Assembly (NCBI RefSeq): GCF_014803405.1
Contig: NZ_JACYFG010000002.1
Location: 310,001-374,000, forward strand
DNA: 64,000 bases
DNA from: Pelagicoccus enzymogenes
GTDB lineage: Bacteria > Verrucomicrobiota > Verrucomicrobiia > Opitutales > Opitutaceae
Reading direction: 5' to 3'
The first letter of the stretch is position 1. Every line of letters begins with the position of its first letter. The position numbers and the translations under genes were made by a program. The notes below the pieces were generated by a model, which saw only the letters and a program-made list of their open reading frames with translations, searched no databases and was not told where the DNA came from. Below, piece by piece: positions 9,568 through 18,659 of this stretch.

Positions 9568-11724
9568 TTAAGGTTTGAGTGTTACGGATACGGTAGCCGG
9601 CACCGCAGCGCCTAGCTCCAGCGAACGGGCGCCCGGGGACGAAGACCCAATGTGGATCCGGTATTCGCCCGGCACGAATTGCTTTTCCCCTTCAGCGTCG
9701 AACAGTCCGAACTGCTCAGCAGACAAATCGAAACGAATTTCCTTCGATCTTCCTTCCAAGACCTCAATCTTTTCGAATGCGAGCAATTGAGCCCGCGGCG
9801 CATCCGGCCAATCCTGCGGGGGAACCATGTAGCACTGAACCGTTTCCAAAGATGGGCGTTCGGAGGAGTTGCGAACCGTAACGACCAACCTCAGTAGATC
9901 CGATCGCCCCAGGTGAGTTCTGTCTGCATTCACGGATACATACTCGACCTTACCGTAACCAAGGCCGAAGCCAAACGGATAGAGGGGCTCCGCTGTCGCG
10001 AACTTGTACGTCCGCCCTCGCATCGAATAGTCTTCGAAAGGCGGCAGATCCTCGGTGCAGCGCGGAACGCTGACAGGCAGTCGCCCCGATGGCGCGACAT
10101 CCCCAAACAAAACGTCCGCGACCGCGCGACCTCCTTCGCATCCGGGATACCAACAGAGCAAGACTGCGTCGGCCAAATCATGGGCCTCCGGCGCCGCAAT
10201 CGCCCCACCTCCCGTCAAAACCAAGACCAGCTTTCGGCAGTAGGGACGAAGCTGTCTCAAAAACTCCCGTTGCACTGCAGGTAGCTCGATCGTATCGCGA
10301 TCCCCCCCACTCGCAGACGCGACCGTGTCCCCTTCCTCCCCCTCCAAGGTATGATCAAGCCCCATCACGGCGATGACGTAGTCCGAGTTGTTGGCAGCTT
10401 CGAAGGTGTAGTTGACTCCTGGAGACTGCTCGCTCAGCAACGGGCAACCGGGGCGGTACTTAACAGCCGTGTTGGGCGGCAATGCTTCAAGGATGCCTTC
10501 CACGATCGTGCTCAAGCTCCCGGAAATTCCATGGTAGTTCCCCAACAAGGCGCCGATGCTCGCAGCAGTTGGCCCTACCACCAGCGCACGTTCCGGAGAG
10601 CGGGACAACGGCAGAGCGTCATTTTCGTTCTTGAGCAAGACAATCGATTCAGACGCCGCACGACGCGCCAAAGCCCGATGCTCAGGCGATTCAACCACTT
10701 CGAGCGGTGGAACATCGCGCGGCACCGCATCCAGAAGACCAAGCTTCAGCTTCGTCCTGAGCAAGCGACGCACCGAACGGTCGACCTCATGCTCGCTCAG
10801 CAAGCCGCGTTCGACCGCGTCCAAGGCGCTTCCATAGGTGCTTCCGCAGTTCAAGTCGCAGCCTTTCCCAATTGCGAGGGCCGCCGATTCGGCAGGAGCC
10901 TTGGTCACGCCATGATACAAATGGAAATCGTCGATCGCGCCACAGTCACTGACGTAGTGCCCGTCGAAGCCCCAACGGCCGCGCAGCACCTCCTCCATCA
11001 AGAACGAGCTCGCGCAGCACGCTTCGCCGAGGGTTCGGTTGTAAGCGCCCATCACCGACTCCACTCCGACTCCGACCAAGGCCTCGAAGGCTGGCAAGTA
11101 GGTTTCCCAAAGGTCCTTGGCCTCCGGCCGAGCGTCGAATTCGTGTCGCTTCGATTCGGGGCCGCTATGTACCGCGAAGTGCTTGGCGCAAGCCGCCGTT
11201 CGCAAGCGTTCCTTTTCTTCCCCCTGCAAGCCCTTTACCATCTCGCTGGCGAGCGAAGCGGTCAGGTAGGGGTCCTCGCCAAACGTTTCCTGCCCGCGGC
11301 CCCAACGCGGATCGCGAAAGATGTTAATGTTCGGCGTCCAAAACGTGAGCCCCCGGTACTGTCCTCGCCAGCCGCGCCGGGCCGCGTCGAAATGCTTAGC
11401 CCGGGCTTCCAAGGCAGTCGCTTCTGCCACCCGGCGCAGCAATCCCCGATTCCAGGTGGCTGCCATTCCGATCACTTGCGGAAAAACGGTCGCCCGCCCT
11501 GCTCGCCCGACTCCATGGCAAGCCTCGTTCCACCAATTGTAAGCAGGTATGCCGAGACGATTTATGGCAGGATTGCTGTGCAGCATTTGCCCGAGCTTTT
11601 CCTCCAGCGTCAGTAGCCCCATCAACGCTTCGAGGCGCTCCTCCAGGGGAACCTCCGGGTCCTTGAACTTCCAGTCGCTAGACTCGTTCGTCAAAGTTCC
11701 TGCATCGCGCGAGCCTTGGTGCAT
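9568..11724 (-). CDS. GH3 beta-xylosidase/beta-glucosidase-like glycoside hydrolase
   Basis: The 718-residue GH3 enzyme has YNWWNEACHGVG near the N-terminus, KHFAVHSGP in the TIM barrel, and nucleophile D260 in HYVSDCGAIDD. The alpha/beta-sandwich domain follows, then a C-terminal fibronectin-III-like domain. YNWWNEALHGV-like sequence is typical of the beta-xylosidase branch. The ATG at 11724 is preferred over an in-frame TTG 87 bp upstream, which would run into the operator region. No signal peptide is seen, so it probably acts on imported xylo-oligosaccharides in the cytoplasm. It heads the operon with xylitol dehydrogenase and is divergent from a LacI regulator. Glucosidase or arabinofuranosidase activity cannot be excluded. 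Confidence 0.9.
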   Translation of the reverse strand: MHQGSRDAGTLTNESSDWKFKDPEVPLEERLEALMGLLTLEEKLGQMLHSNPAINRLGIPAYNWWNEACHGVGRAGRATVFPQVIGMAATWNRGLLRRVAEATALEARAKHFDAARRGWRGQYRGLTFWTPNINIFRDPRWGRGQETFGEDPYLTASLASEMVKGLQGEEKERLRTAACAKHFAVHSGPESKRHEFDARPEAKDLWETYLPAFEALVGVGVESVMGAYNRTLGEACCASSFLMEEVLRGRWGFDGHYVSDCGAIDDFHLYHGVTKAPAESAALAIGKGCDLNCGSTYGSALDAVERGLLSEHEVDRSVRRLLRTKLKLGLLDAVPRDVPPLEVVESPEHRALARRAASESIVLLKNENDALPLSRSPERALVVGPTAASIGALLGNYHGISGSLSTIVEGILEALPPNTAVKYRPGCPLLSEQSPGVNYTFEAANNSDYVIAVMGLDHTLEGEEGDTVASASGGDRDTIELPAVQREFLRQLRPYCRKLVLVLTGGGAIAAPEAHDLADAVLLCWYPGCEGGRAVADVLFGDVAPSGRLPVSVPRCTEDLPPFEDYSMRGRTYKFATAEPLYPFGFGLGYGKVEYVSVNADRTHLGRSDLLRLVVTVRNSSERPSLETVQCYMVPPQDWPDAPRAQLLAFEKIEVLEGRSKEIRFDLSAEQFGLFDAEGEKQFVPGEYRIHIGSSSPGARSLELGAAVPATVSVTLKP

Positions 11725-11820
11725 GTCGGGGAATATTTTTTGGGAAACAAGGGGTGAAGCGGCGCCGATTGCCCGCCACAAGAAGCTCCCAGAAAAGCCA
11801 AGTCCACACAACGGCCTCGA

Positions 11821-11838
11821 ATTTCTAACTTTAGAAAT
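11821..11838. promoter_or_regulatory. LacI-family operator candidate (8-2-8 inverted repeat)
   Basis: ATTTCTAA-CT-TTAGAAAT has perfectly complementary 8-bp arms around a 2-bp centre. It lies 36 bp upstream of the LacI ATG and 97 bp upstream of the GH3 ATG, in the only 149 bp between the divergent genes. This is where an autoregulated local repressor would bind. The central pair is CT rather than the common CG of many LacI operators. Confidence 0.65.
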
Positions 11839-11873
11839 CGACCTCGGAGGGGATTGCGAGGAAGTTGGTATCC

Positions 11874-12974
11874 ATGGATAGAGGCCGTGTGACCCTGCAA
11901 CAAATCGCTGATCGAGACGGAACCCATGTCACCACCGTTTCGCTGGCCTTGCGCAACAGTCCTAAGCTGAACGACGCCACTCGAGCTCGTATCCAAAAGC
12001 TGGCCGACGAAATGGGCTACGTGCCCGATCCCGCCCTAAATGCCTTGGTCGCCTACCGACGGGGAAGCAAGGCGAAGCCCAACAGCGAAACCTTGGCCTA
12101 CATAACCAACTGGACCAGCCGCCTCGGCTGGCAGGAGCATCCCGCCCATGCCCAATTTTTCGAGGGAGCGACTGCCACCGCTGAAAGCATGGGATATCGC
12201 CTCGAGCACTTTTGGCTCAGCGAGCCTCACCTCTCCCATCAGCGTCTCAGCAAGATACTGGAGCACCGCGGCATCCGCGGGCTCATCGTCGCCTCCCACA
12301 GCCGCCAGATGGAAGCGGAACTCAAGCTCGATTGGCCGAACTTCAGCGGAGTCAAAATCGATTTTTTCCCGCATGAGCCTCAACTTTCGGGTGTCACTAA
12401 CAACCAAATACAAGTAGCGCGGCTCGCCGTTCGCAAAGCCCTGGAGAGCGGAGCCCGCCGCATCGGTCTGGTCATGCACCGTGGCTGGGACATGAGCGTC
12501 GACCGACGTTGGACCGCTGGATTTCTCGTCGAACAAGCCCTGCTCCCCGAGGCGGATCGCATCCCGATTTGCTACTTTCCCGAGGAAACGCCGCGCAGCG
12601 CCTGGGAAAACGAAACGGAGTCCGAGGTACGAATCTCTCCCGATGCCTTTCGATCCTGGTACCAACGCTGGAAGCCAGAGGTCATCATCGGCTGCCACAG
12701 CTTCCTCGCCGACGCCCTTCCCAGCTGCAAACTTAGCATTCCACAGCACTTTTCCCTGATAGACCTTTTCCTTTACGAAGAAAATCCTTCCTTCGCCGGA
12801 CTCCTGCAAAACCACCGGCAAGTGGGAACGGCCGCAGTCGAATTGCTAGCGGGCCAACTCGTCCGCAACAGCTTCGGCATACCCGAGATTCCCACCCTTA
12901 CTCTTGTAGAGGCGAATTGGAGCGAAGGGGCCTCCCTCGCAGACTTTTCAAGCTCGGCGCCTACCAAGCCCTAG
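11874..12974 (+). CDS. LacI-family transcriptional regulator
   Basis: The 366-residue protein has an N-terminal LacI helix-turn-helix (VTLQQIADRDGTHVTTVSLA, about residues 6-25), the hinge region MGYVPDPALNALVAYRR, and a periplasmic-binding-protein-like ligand domain. The ATG at 11874 is preferred over an in-frame TTG nine bases upstream. It is divergent from the GH3-xylitol dehydrogenase operon across a 149-bp spacer holding a perfect 8-2-8 palindrome, so it is likely their local repressor, relieved by a xylo-sugar. The sugar and sign of control are inferred. The ATPase gene downstream begins 33 bp after its stop. Confidence 0.92.
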   Translation: MDRGRVTLQQIADRDGTHVTTVSLALRNSPKLNDATRARIQKLADEMGYVPDPALNALVAYRRGSKAKPNSETLAYITNWTSRLGWQEHPAHAQFFEGATATAESMGYRLEHFWLSEPHLSHQRLSKILEHRGIRGLIVASHSRQMEAELKLDWPNFSGVKIDFFPHEPQLSGVTNNQIQVARLAVRKALESGARRIGLVMHRGWDMSVDRRWTAGFLVEQALLPEADRIPICYFPEETPRSAWENETESEVRISPDAFRSWYQRWKPEVIIGCHSFLADALPSCKLSIPQHFSLIDLFLYEENPSFAGLLQNHRQVGTAAVELLAGQLVRNSFGIPEIPTLTLVEANWSEGASLADFSSSAPTKP

Positions 12975-13007
12975 TCTACCCCTGCCGCTCAAACAACGTT
13001 CACACAC

Positions 13008-14438
13008 ATGCTCATCCGCGCCTTGCACACAGCTCAACTCAACATCCACGACTGGCGACTGGCTCCAGACGAGACCTGGTGCGTGCTCGGCAACAACGCC
13101 TCGGGAAAAAGCCAGCTCGCGGCCGCGCTTTGCGGCGAACCCGTGGCCGGCCAAATCGAAATCGAAGATGCCCCCTCGAGAGCGGCCTGGGTCGGCTTCG
13201 AGACGCTGCAATCGGACTACGAGCAGCAACTCGCCAACGACGAAACCGATTTCCTCGATCGACTCGACCATGGCTCCACCGGACTCGAGATCCTGCTCGA
13301 ATCCGGGGCCTCAGAAACGGAAATCCGCGAACAAGCAGAACGCTTCGGCATCGCCCCCTTGCTCAACCGCGGATGCCGCCTCTTCTCCAGCGGCGAACTC
13401 AGACGCGTGCAAATCCTCGCCCACTGGCTGGGCAAGCCCGACTTGCTCATCCTCGACGAACCCTTCGACGCCCTCGATATCCAAGCTTACGCCGAATGCT
13501 CCACCCTCTTCGAGTCCTTGATAAAAAGCGGCCAACGAATCCTCTTGCTCGTCAACCGCATCGAGGACGTCGCTCCCTGGAGCAGCCATCTCGCCGTCTT
13601 GCACAATGGAAAGCTCGCCGCTACCGGCCCCCGCTCAGAGGTTTTGCAAGCACCCGCTCTCGCAGCCCGGGCCCGGAGCGCCCCATCCGCTCAAGTACGA
13701 CTGCCCCCTACGCTTCGACCAGGAGCCACAAGCTTCTCTCCGCTTGTTAAGCTATCAGATGCATCTATTAACTATAGTGGCGTATCCCAATTCGAACGCT
13801 TCGATTGGACGCTCAATACGGGCGATCACACTCTCATTACCGGACCGAACGGCTGCGGAAAGTCCACGCTGCTGGCGTTGCTAACCGGCGACCATCCTCA
13901 GTGCTACAGCAACCAAATCGAGATATTCGGCTACCGACGCGGCAGTGGGGAAAGCATTTGGGACATAAAGCGCCACATCGGCTACGTATCGCCCAGCCTG
14001 CACCGCGACTATCGCGTGAGCTGCAGCGTGGAAACGACGGTGCTCTCCGGATTTCACGACAGCATCGGCCTCTACCAAGCCTCAAACGCCCAAGAGCTCG
14101 CCACCGCACGCCAGTGGTTATCTCTTTTCGAGCTCTCGAAATACGGCCAACGTCCCTTCCGCTCACTGTCTTACGGACATCAGCGACTCGCCCTCATCGC
14201 CCGCGCCCTCGTCAAGCAGCCCGCCCTCGTCATCCTCGACGAACCCACCCAAGGGCTCGACGACCTGAACCGCCACCTCGTGCTCGCCTGCCTCATGAAA
14301 TTGGCATCGCTAAGACACAGCACGCTGCTCTTCGTCAGCCACCGCGAGGACGAGCATCTTCCGCTCTTCGAAAAGCGGCTCCATTTCGAAGCGACCCATC
14401 GGGAAAGCCCACGTTTTCGCATCCGTAAGCTCAGCTAA
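13008..14438 (+). CDS. Twin-domain ABC ATPase of the ModF/PhrA type
   Basis: The 476-residue protein contains two complete ABC nucleotide-binding domains and no membrane segment. Domain 1 has Walker A GNNASGKS, signature FSSGELRR and Walker B LLILDEP. Domain 2 has Walker A GPNGCGKS, signature LSYGHQRL and Walker B LVILDEP. Length and order match E. coli ModF (about 490 residues), a soluble protein of unclear role near molybdate genes. No permease or binding protein gene is adjacent, so a transport role has no support here. It may be co-transcribed with the lacI gene (33-bp gap). The second signature is SYGH rather than LSGGQ, as in ModF. Confidence 0.85.
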   Translation: MLIRALHTAQLNIHDWRLAPDETWCVLGNNASGKSQLAAALCGEPVAGQIEIEDAPSRAAWVGFETLQSDYEQQLANDETDFLDRLDHGSTGLEILLESGASETEIREQAERFGIAPLLNRGCRLFSSGELRRVQILAHWLGKPDLLILDEPFDALDIQAYAECSTLFESLIKSGQRILLLVNRIEDVAPWSSHLAVLHNGKLAATGPRSEVLQAPALAARARSAPSAQVRLPPTLRPGATSFSPLVKLSDASINYSGVSQFERFDWTLNTGDHTLITGPNGCGKSTLLALLTGDHPQCYSNQIEIFGYRRGSGESIWDIKRHIGYVSPSLHRDYRVSCSVETTVLSGFHDSIGLYQASNAQELATARQWLSLFELSKYGQRPFRSLSYGHQRLALIARALVKQPALVILDEPTQGLDDLNRHLVLACLMKLASLRHSTLLFVSHREDEHLPLFEKRLHFEATHRESPRFRIRKLS

Positions 14439-14532
14439 TTTCCGCTTAACGGTTACAGCCGCGCGGCCTCGCCTTCATTTTTAGGTTCCATAATTCGGAT
14501 CTCTAATACCTAATCCCGCCCAAAATTTCCTC

Positions 14533-15330
14533 ATGACCATGCAATTCTCCATTCTAGGTAGCTCCAGTTCCGGCAACGCCGGCCTGCTGCTCACGGAAAA
14601 TTGCAAGGTCCTCATCGATGCCGGCTTCAGCTGCAAGCGCCTCTGCGGCATGCTCGAAGAACGCGGCGTCAAGCCCGAGGAAATCGACGCCATCTTCGTC
14701 ACCCACGAGCACAGCGACCACACGGCAGGCATCTCCACCTTCGCTAAGCGATTTGGCCCCAAGGTCTTCGCAAACCCGCTTACCGCCAAGGCCCTCCAGC
14801 CCAAGCTCAAGAACAAGCCAAACTGGGCCCTCTTCCAGACCGGCGCCCAATTCGAGTTCCGAGACCTCACCGTCGAGAGCTTTTCCATCCCCCACGACGC
14901 CCACGACCCGGTAGGCTTCACCTTCACCTCCGGCCGGGGAGACGACCTTTTCTCGCCTATCAAGCGAATGGCCTGGGTCACCGACCTCGGCTTCGCGCCC
15001 CGAAACATAGCCCAGCGTATCCAAGACGTAGACACGCTCGTCGTCGAATCGAACTACGACGACCAAATGCTGCAGGACGACACCCGTCGCCCCTGGGCCC
15101 TCAAGCAACGGATCAGCGGCCGCCACGGCCACCTGTCCAATTCCGCGGCCAAGGACCTGCTCTCCTCGATCGAGCGCCCCCGATGGAACCGCGTTTACCT
15201 CGCCCACTTGAGCAGCGACTGCAATAGCTCCGCTGCTGTCGACACTACCTTTGCAGAACTGCGCCGCACGGCGCCCTTTCAAATCGAAACGATCCATTCA
15301 GGCGGAGGCAGTGCCCTCGCCGCCGTGTAG
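14533..15330 (+). CDS. Metallo-beta-lactamase-fold hydrolase (YycJ/WalJ-like)
   Basis: The 265-residue protein opens with MQFSILGSSSSGNAGLLL, the usual N-terminus of the YycJ branch, and carries the metal motif THEHSDHTAGI. Further ligands are HDAHDPVGF, WVTDLG and the C-terminal LAHLSSDCN. Family members are cytosolic metal-dependent phosphodiesterases or nucleases; WalJ of Gram-positives has been tied to DNA repair and cell-wall regulation. Two in-frame ATGs lie six bases apart (14533, 14539). No neighbour points to a specific substrate. Confidence 0.87.
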   Translation: MTMQFSILGSSSSGNAGLLLTENCKVLIDAGFSCKRLCGMLEERGVKPEEIDAIFVTHEHSDHTAGISTFAKRFGPKVFANPLTAKALQPKLKNKPNWALFQTGAQFEFRDLTVESFSIPHDAHDPVGFTFTSGRGDDLFSPIKRMAWVTDLGFAPRNIAQRIQDVDTLVVESNYDDQMLQDDTRRPWALKQRISGRHGHLSNSAAKDLLSSIERPRWNRVYLAHLSSDCNSSAAVDTTFAELRRTAPFQIETIHSGGGSALAAV

Positions 15331-15446
15331 GACCCACCTACGCTCGATCGTGACCGTGGCGCGCAAACGCCACATCCCACACCTTGCCTTAAGCGGCAGC
15401 GGTGAAAACCTAAACAAACTCTCTTCACACTCAGAACTCATACATC

Positions 15447-16910
15447 ATGTATCAGGACTCACATCGCATCCCTCGACGTACGAAAGTCATCTTTACCATC
15501 GGTCCCGCTACCGACAGCGAAGAGATGCTCGAAAGCCTCATCGGCAAGCATTACGTCGATATCTGCCGCATCAACATGGCGCACGCTAACCACGACTACG
15601 TTCGCACCGTAGTCCGCCGCATCCGCAAGGTGGGAGAGCGTCTCAACCGCCATATCCCCATCATGATGGACGTAAAAGGCCCCGAAGTCCGCACCGGCGA
15701 CCTGGAAGCTCCCATCGAGCTCGAGGAAGGCCAAATCTTCGACTTCACCATTAAGCCCGGAGGCGAAGACGCGCGCGGCAGCAGCGGAGAGGAAATCCGC
15801 TCCGTCGACGTCAACTACGCCGAACTCATCAACGACGTCGAAGTCGGATCCATCGTTCTCGTGGACAACGGTCTCATCCGCCTCGAAGTCCTCGAGAAGA
15901 TCAACAACCGCATCCGCTGCAAGGTCCTCATCCCAGGCGAGCTCACCAGCCGTCGCCACATCAACCTCCCCGGCGTCAAGGTCAACCTCCCCGCCCTTAC
16001 CGAGAAGGACCGCAACGACACCCGCGTGGGAATCGAGGAAGGCGTCGACTTCTACGCCCTCTCCTTCGTGCGCGAGAGCTCCGACCTGCAACTTCTGCGC
16101 GACTTCCTCGACGCCAACGGAGCCCACCGCTCCCTCATCATCGCCAAAATCGAAGACCAGTCCGCCATCACCAACCTCTACAGCATTGTGCAAGACTGCG
16201 ACGGCCTCATGGTCGCTCGCGGCGACCTCGGTATCGAGTGCCCCTTCGAAACCTTGCCCACCATCCAGCGTAAAGCGGTCAAGGCCTGCCTCACCCTTGG
16301 CAAGCCCGTCATCATCGCCACCCACATGCTGGAATCGATGATCAGCAGCCCGATGCCCACTCGCGCCGAAGTCTCCGACGTGGCAAACGCCGTACTCGAA
16401 GAGGCGGATTGCGTAATGCTCTCCGGCGAAACCACCGTTGGCCAATACCCTGAGCAATGCGTGGAGGCCATCACCAAGATCTCCACCGAAGTCGACCGCA
16501 AGGGAGAAAAGACAGGCTTTGCCAGACACTTCTCGCTCAACAGCGACAAGGCGAAGATCCAGCACTCCGCCGTGGTCATGGCCAACGAGCTCAACGCGGT
16601 TGCCATCATCTGCTTCACCCGCAGCGGCAACATGGCAAAAGGCGTTTCTGCCCTCCGCCCCGAGCGCTCGCCCATATTCGCCTTCTCGAATTCCCACGAC
16701 ACCATCAAGCAGCTGCGCATGCACCATGGCGTCATCCCCTTCGAGATGATCTTCTGCACCGAGCCCGACGCCACCGTCAGCCGCGCCATGAAGCACCTCA
16801 AGAAGATGGGCTACCTCATCCCCGGCGACAAAATCGTGGTCGTATCCGACATCCTCGCATCCGACTCCGTCATCGACTCCATCCAGCTCCGTACCGTATC
16901 AGCGGACTAA
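15447..16910 (+). CDS. pyk: Pyruvate kinase
   Basis: The 487-residue enzyme makes pyruvate and ATP from phosphoenolpyruvate and ADP, the last step of glycolysis. Landmarks are RTKVIFTIGPATDS at the N-terminus, KGPEVRTG, the catalytic Lys/Glu in IIAKIEDQ, GLMVARGDLGIE, ATHMLESM and CVMLSGETTVG. A C-terminal allosteric domain is present. Odd points: the usual NFSHG is NMAHA (N43, A45), and the Asp-Thr of LLDTKGPE is Asp-Val (D75, V76). Thus two monovalent-cation ligand positions known from muscle pyruvate kinase are changed, while the Glu in KGPE is kept. It has its own strong terminator and is probably monocistronic. Confidence 0.95.
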   Translation: MYQDSHRIPRRTKVIFTIGPATDSEEMLESLIGKHYVDICRINMAHANHDYVRTVVRRIRKVGERLNRHIPIMMDVKGPEVRTGDLEAPIELEEGQIFDFTIKPGGEDARGSSGEEIRSVDVNYAELINDVEVGSIVLVDNGLIRLEVLEKINNRIRCKVLIPGELTSRRHINLPGVKVNLPALTEKDRNDTRVGIEEGVDFYALSFVRESSDLQLLRDFLDANGAHRSLIIAKIEDQSAITNLYSIVQDCDGLMVARGDLGIECPFETLPTIQRKAVKACLTLGKPVIIATHMLESMISSPMPTRAEVSDVANAVLEEADCVMLSGETTVGQYPEQCVEAITKISTEVDRKGEKTGFARHFSLNSDKAKIQHSAVVMANELNAVAIICFTRSGNMAKGVSALRPERSPIFAFSNSHDTIKQLRMHHGVIPFEMIFCTEPDATVSRAMKHLKKMGYLIPGDKIVVVSDILASDSVIDSIQLRTVSAD

Positions 16911-16958
16911 CGGAGGGACGCGGTCCACCGCGTCCGCAAAAGCGCTTCGAATTCTCCA

Positions 16959-16987
16959 ACGCGAGCCCGACAGGCTCGCGTTTTTTT
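16959..16987 (+). terminator. Strong Rho-independent terminator after pyruvate kinase
   Basis: ACGCGAGCC and GGCTCGCGT form a perfect 9-bp stem with a CGACA loop, followed by seven T. It lies 48 bp after the pyk stop. Confidence 0.9.
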
Positions 16988-17036
16988 GTCACCCATGGGA
17001 GCGAGAATCCGCAATACGCCGTCCACACACCCGCCA

Positions 17037-18449
17037 CTAGAAATGGTGCACGTAAAAGCCATGCTTCGTCCGGCTGCCCACCGTATAGTGGGCCGCGGCA
17101 AACAGGAAGGGCAGCCAAATAAGAAGCTGCAAGGTCCACGGCATCGACCAAACCTGCGTGTCGCCAAAAATCCGATACGCTCCAAAATAGGCGAACACCG
17201 AAAGGCTCGCCACCCGAAAGACGTAGTTGCCGCTACCCACTCCCACGATCGCCAAAAGCAGGAAGCTCCATGGGTAAATGGTCGTCGCCAAAGCAATCGT
17301 CCAAACCAGATAAAAGGACATAAATCGCTCCAAACTCTCGCAAGTGTGCACCATGCAAATGGTGGCGATTCCCAATATCGAGAGGAAGATCATGGGACTC
17401 AAGGAAGCGCCGGAGACGAACGAAACCATGGCCGGAATCAAAGATATGCTGCGATCTCCAAGCCCAAACTCAGGCGCCACGATCTTCGAGAAGTCGACGT
17501 TGAGCGAGATCGATGCCCACATCAAAGAGAGCACCAAGGGAGCCGCCGCAAAGACGAGCGCCACCAAGCCGGCTCGAATCCCCGAACGCTTGAGCACGTG
17601 CCAAACCAGCCAAAGCAGGCCCGGCACCATCAACACGTTCATGGCAGCCCCGATCCCCATAAGCAAAGCGGACACGCACACCATCTGGCCCAAGGCGCTG
17701 CCAATGCCGCCAGACGCTTTGATCACCGAGACGCCGCCCTTTTGGTCGATCCAAAAGTCCCAAATCAAATAGCCCGCTACGAAGGGCAAAAGGTAGAGGC
17801 AGTAGTCGATGCCTAAACCACCCACCGAGTAGATAACCAAGGGGTTCCAAGCGTAGAGAGCTGCCCGGTCCGCCCCGAAGCGCAAAGCGAAAAGCAAGCA
17901 GAGGGCAAGGTCGACAACCACCAGCAATGACTTGAACCAGTCCTCCGGATTCCCGATTTCCTCGAAAGCGCTGTATACCCAAAGCAAGCCGGGCAAGTAG
18001 CGCGAGGGCGATTGCTTGTCCGGAACCGACTCCCAATTCTCGCCGCGAAACGGAACCAGCCTCTCCTCGTTGGGAGCCAATTCGTAGGGATTGTGCTCCG
18101 CTTCCAAAATCTTGGCGTCCCACAAACGCCGATTCAGCAAGTCCCCCGTCTCCACCGGCAACAGAGCGATACGAGCTACTGCCGCCACCAAGAGCATCAA
18201 CCAGGTCAGGCGCTTGGCAAAATGCCAAGAGAGCAAGTACCCCAGCGCGATGAAACCAAAGCTGATCTGAAATTTGGATACGTTTTCCGGAAGCCCCAAA
18301 TCCGAAAATCCCACCAAGCGAAAGCTCCCCAACAGCACCAGAGCCGCCGCCAAGAACGGCAACACGTAGTCACGACGCTTCGTCCGGTAAAACGAGCCGT
18401 TTCGAGAATTGCCTCCCGGTTGATTAAAGACTGCCGAATTCCCACGCAT
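17037..18449 (-). CDS. Polytopic GT-C-type glycosyltransferase-like membrane protein
   Basis: The 470-residue protein has about 11 hydrophobic segments. Its first extracytoplasmic loop contains a conserved-looking NPYELAPNEERLVP and a later SPSRYLPG, and mid-protein it has YAWNPLVIYS. NPY and WNPL motifs are characteristic of GT87 and mannosyltransferase-like GT-C enzymes that use polyprenyl-phosphate sugars at the periplasmic face. An acidic residue in the first loop would be catalytic. The donor and acceptor cannot be told from sequence, and no other glycan gene is near. It is divergent from gdhA, with 210 bp between the starts, where no operator is evident. Confidence 0.7.
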   Translation of the reverse strand: MRGNSAVFNQPGGNSRNGSFYRTKRRDYVLPFLAAALVLLGSFRLVGFSDLGLPENVSKFQISFGFIALGYLLSWHFAKRLTWLMLLVAAVARIALLPVETGDLLNRRLWDAKILEAEHNPYELAPNEERLVPFRGENWESVPDKQSPSRYLPGLLWVYSAFEEIGNPEDWFKSLLVVVDLALCLLFALRFGADRAALYAWNPLVIYSVGGLGIDYCLYLLPFVAGYLIWDFWIDQKGGVSVIKASGGIGSALGQMVCVSALLMGIGAAMNVLMVPGLLWLVWHVLKRSGIRAGLVALVFAAAPLVLSLMWASISLNVDFSKIVAPEFGLGDRSISLIPAMVSFVSGASLSPMIFLSILGIATICMVHTCESLERFMSFYLVWTIALATTIYPWSFLLLAIVGVGSGNYVFRVASLSVFAYFGAYRIFGDTQVWSMPWTLQLLIWLPFLFAAAHYTVGSRTKHGFYVHHF

Positions 18450-18659
18450 AAAGGGCTAAGAATCAAAGGGCTGCCAACTTGGGGACGACAGCCAGCCCCA
18501 ACTCTTAGCATTTCCGCGATGCACTCAAGCAATATGCGGTTTGATTCGTGTAATAAGAAAATAAAAGCGTAATTTGAGCTTACTCCTTTGTAGTCGGCCA
18601 CTTGCGATCCCGAGCCCACAGACTATGCTGTAGGGAGAAAGCGACAACCCCGCCCTGAA

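Noticed and set aside
10351-11616. 421-codon plus-strand frame inside the GH3 gene
   Set aside because: It is antisense to conserved GH3 motifs and has no recognisable domain.
15459-16796. Long minus-strand open frame (about 445 codons) opposite pyruvate kinase
   Set aside because: It mirrors the codon structure of pyk, its product is low-complexity Asp/Val/Gly-rich, and pyk is unmistakable on the other strand.
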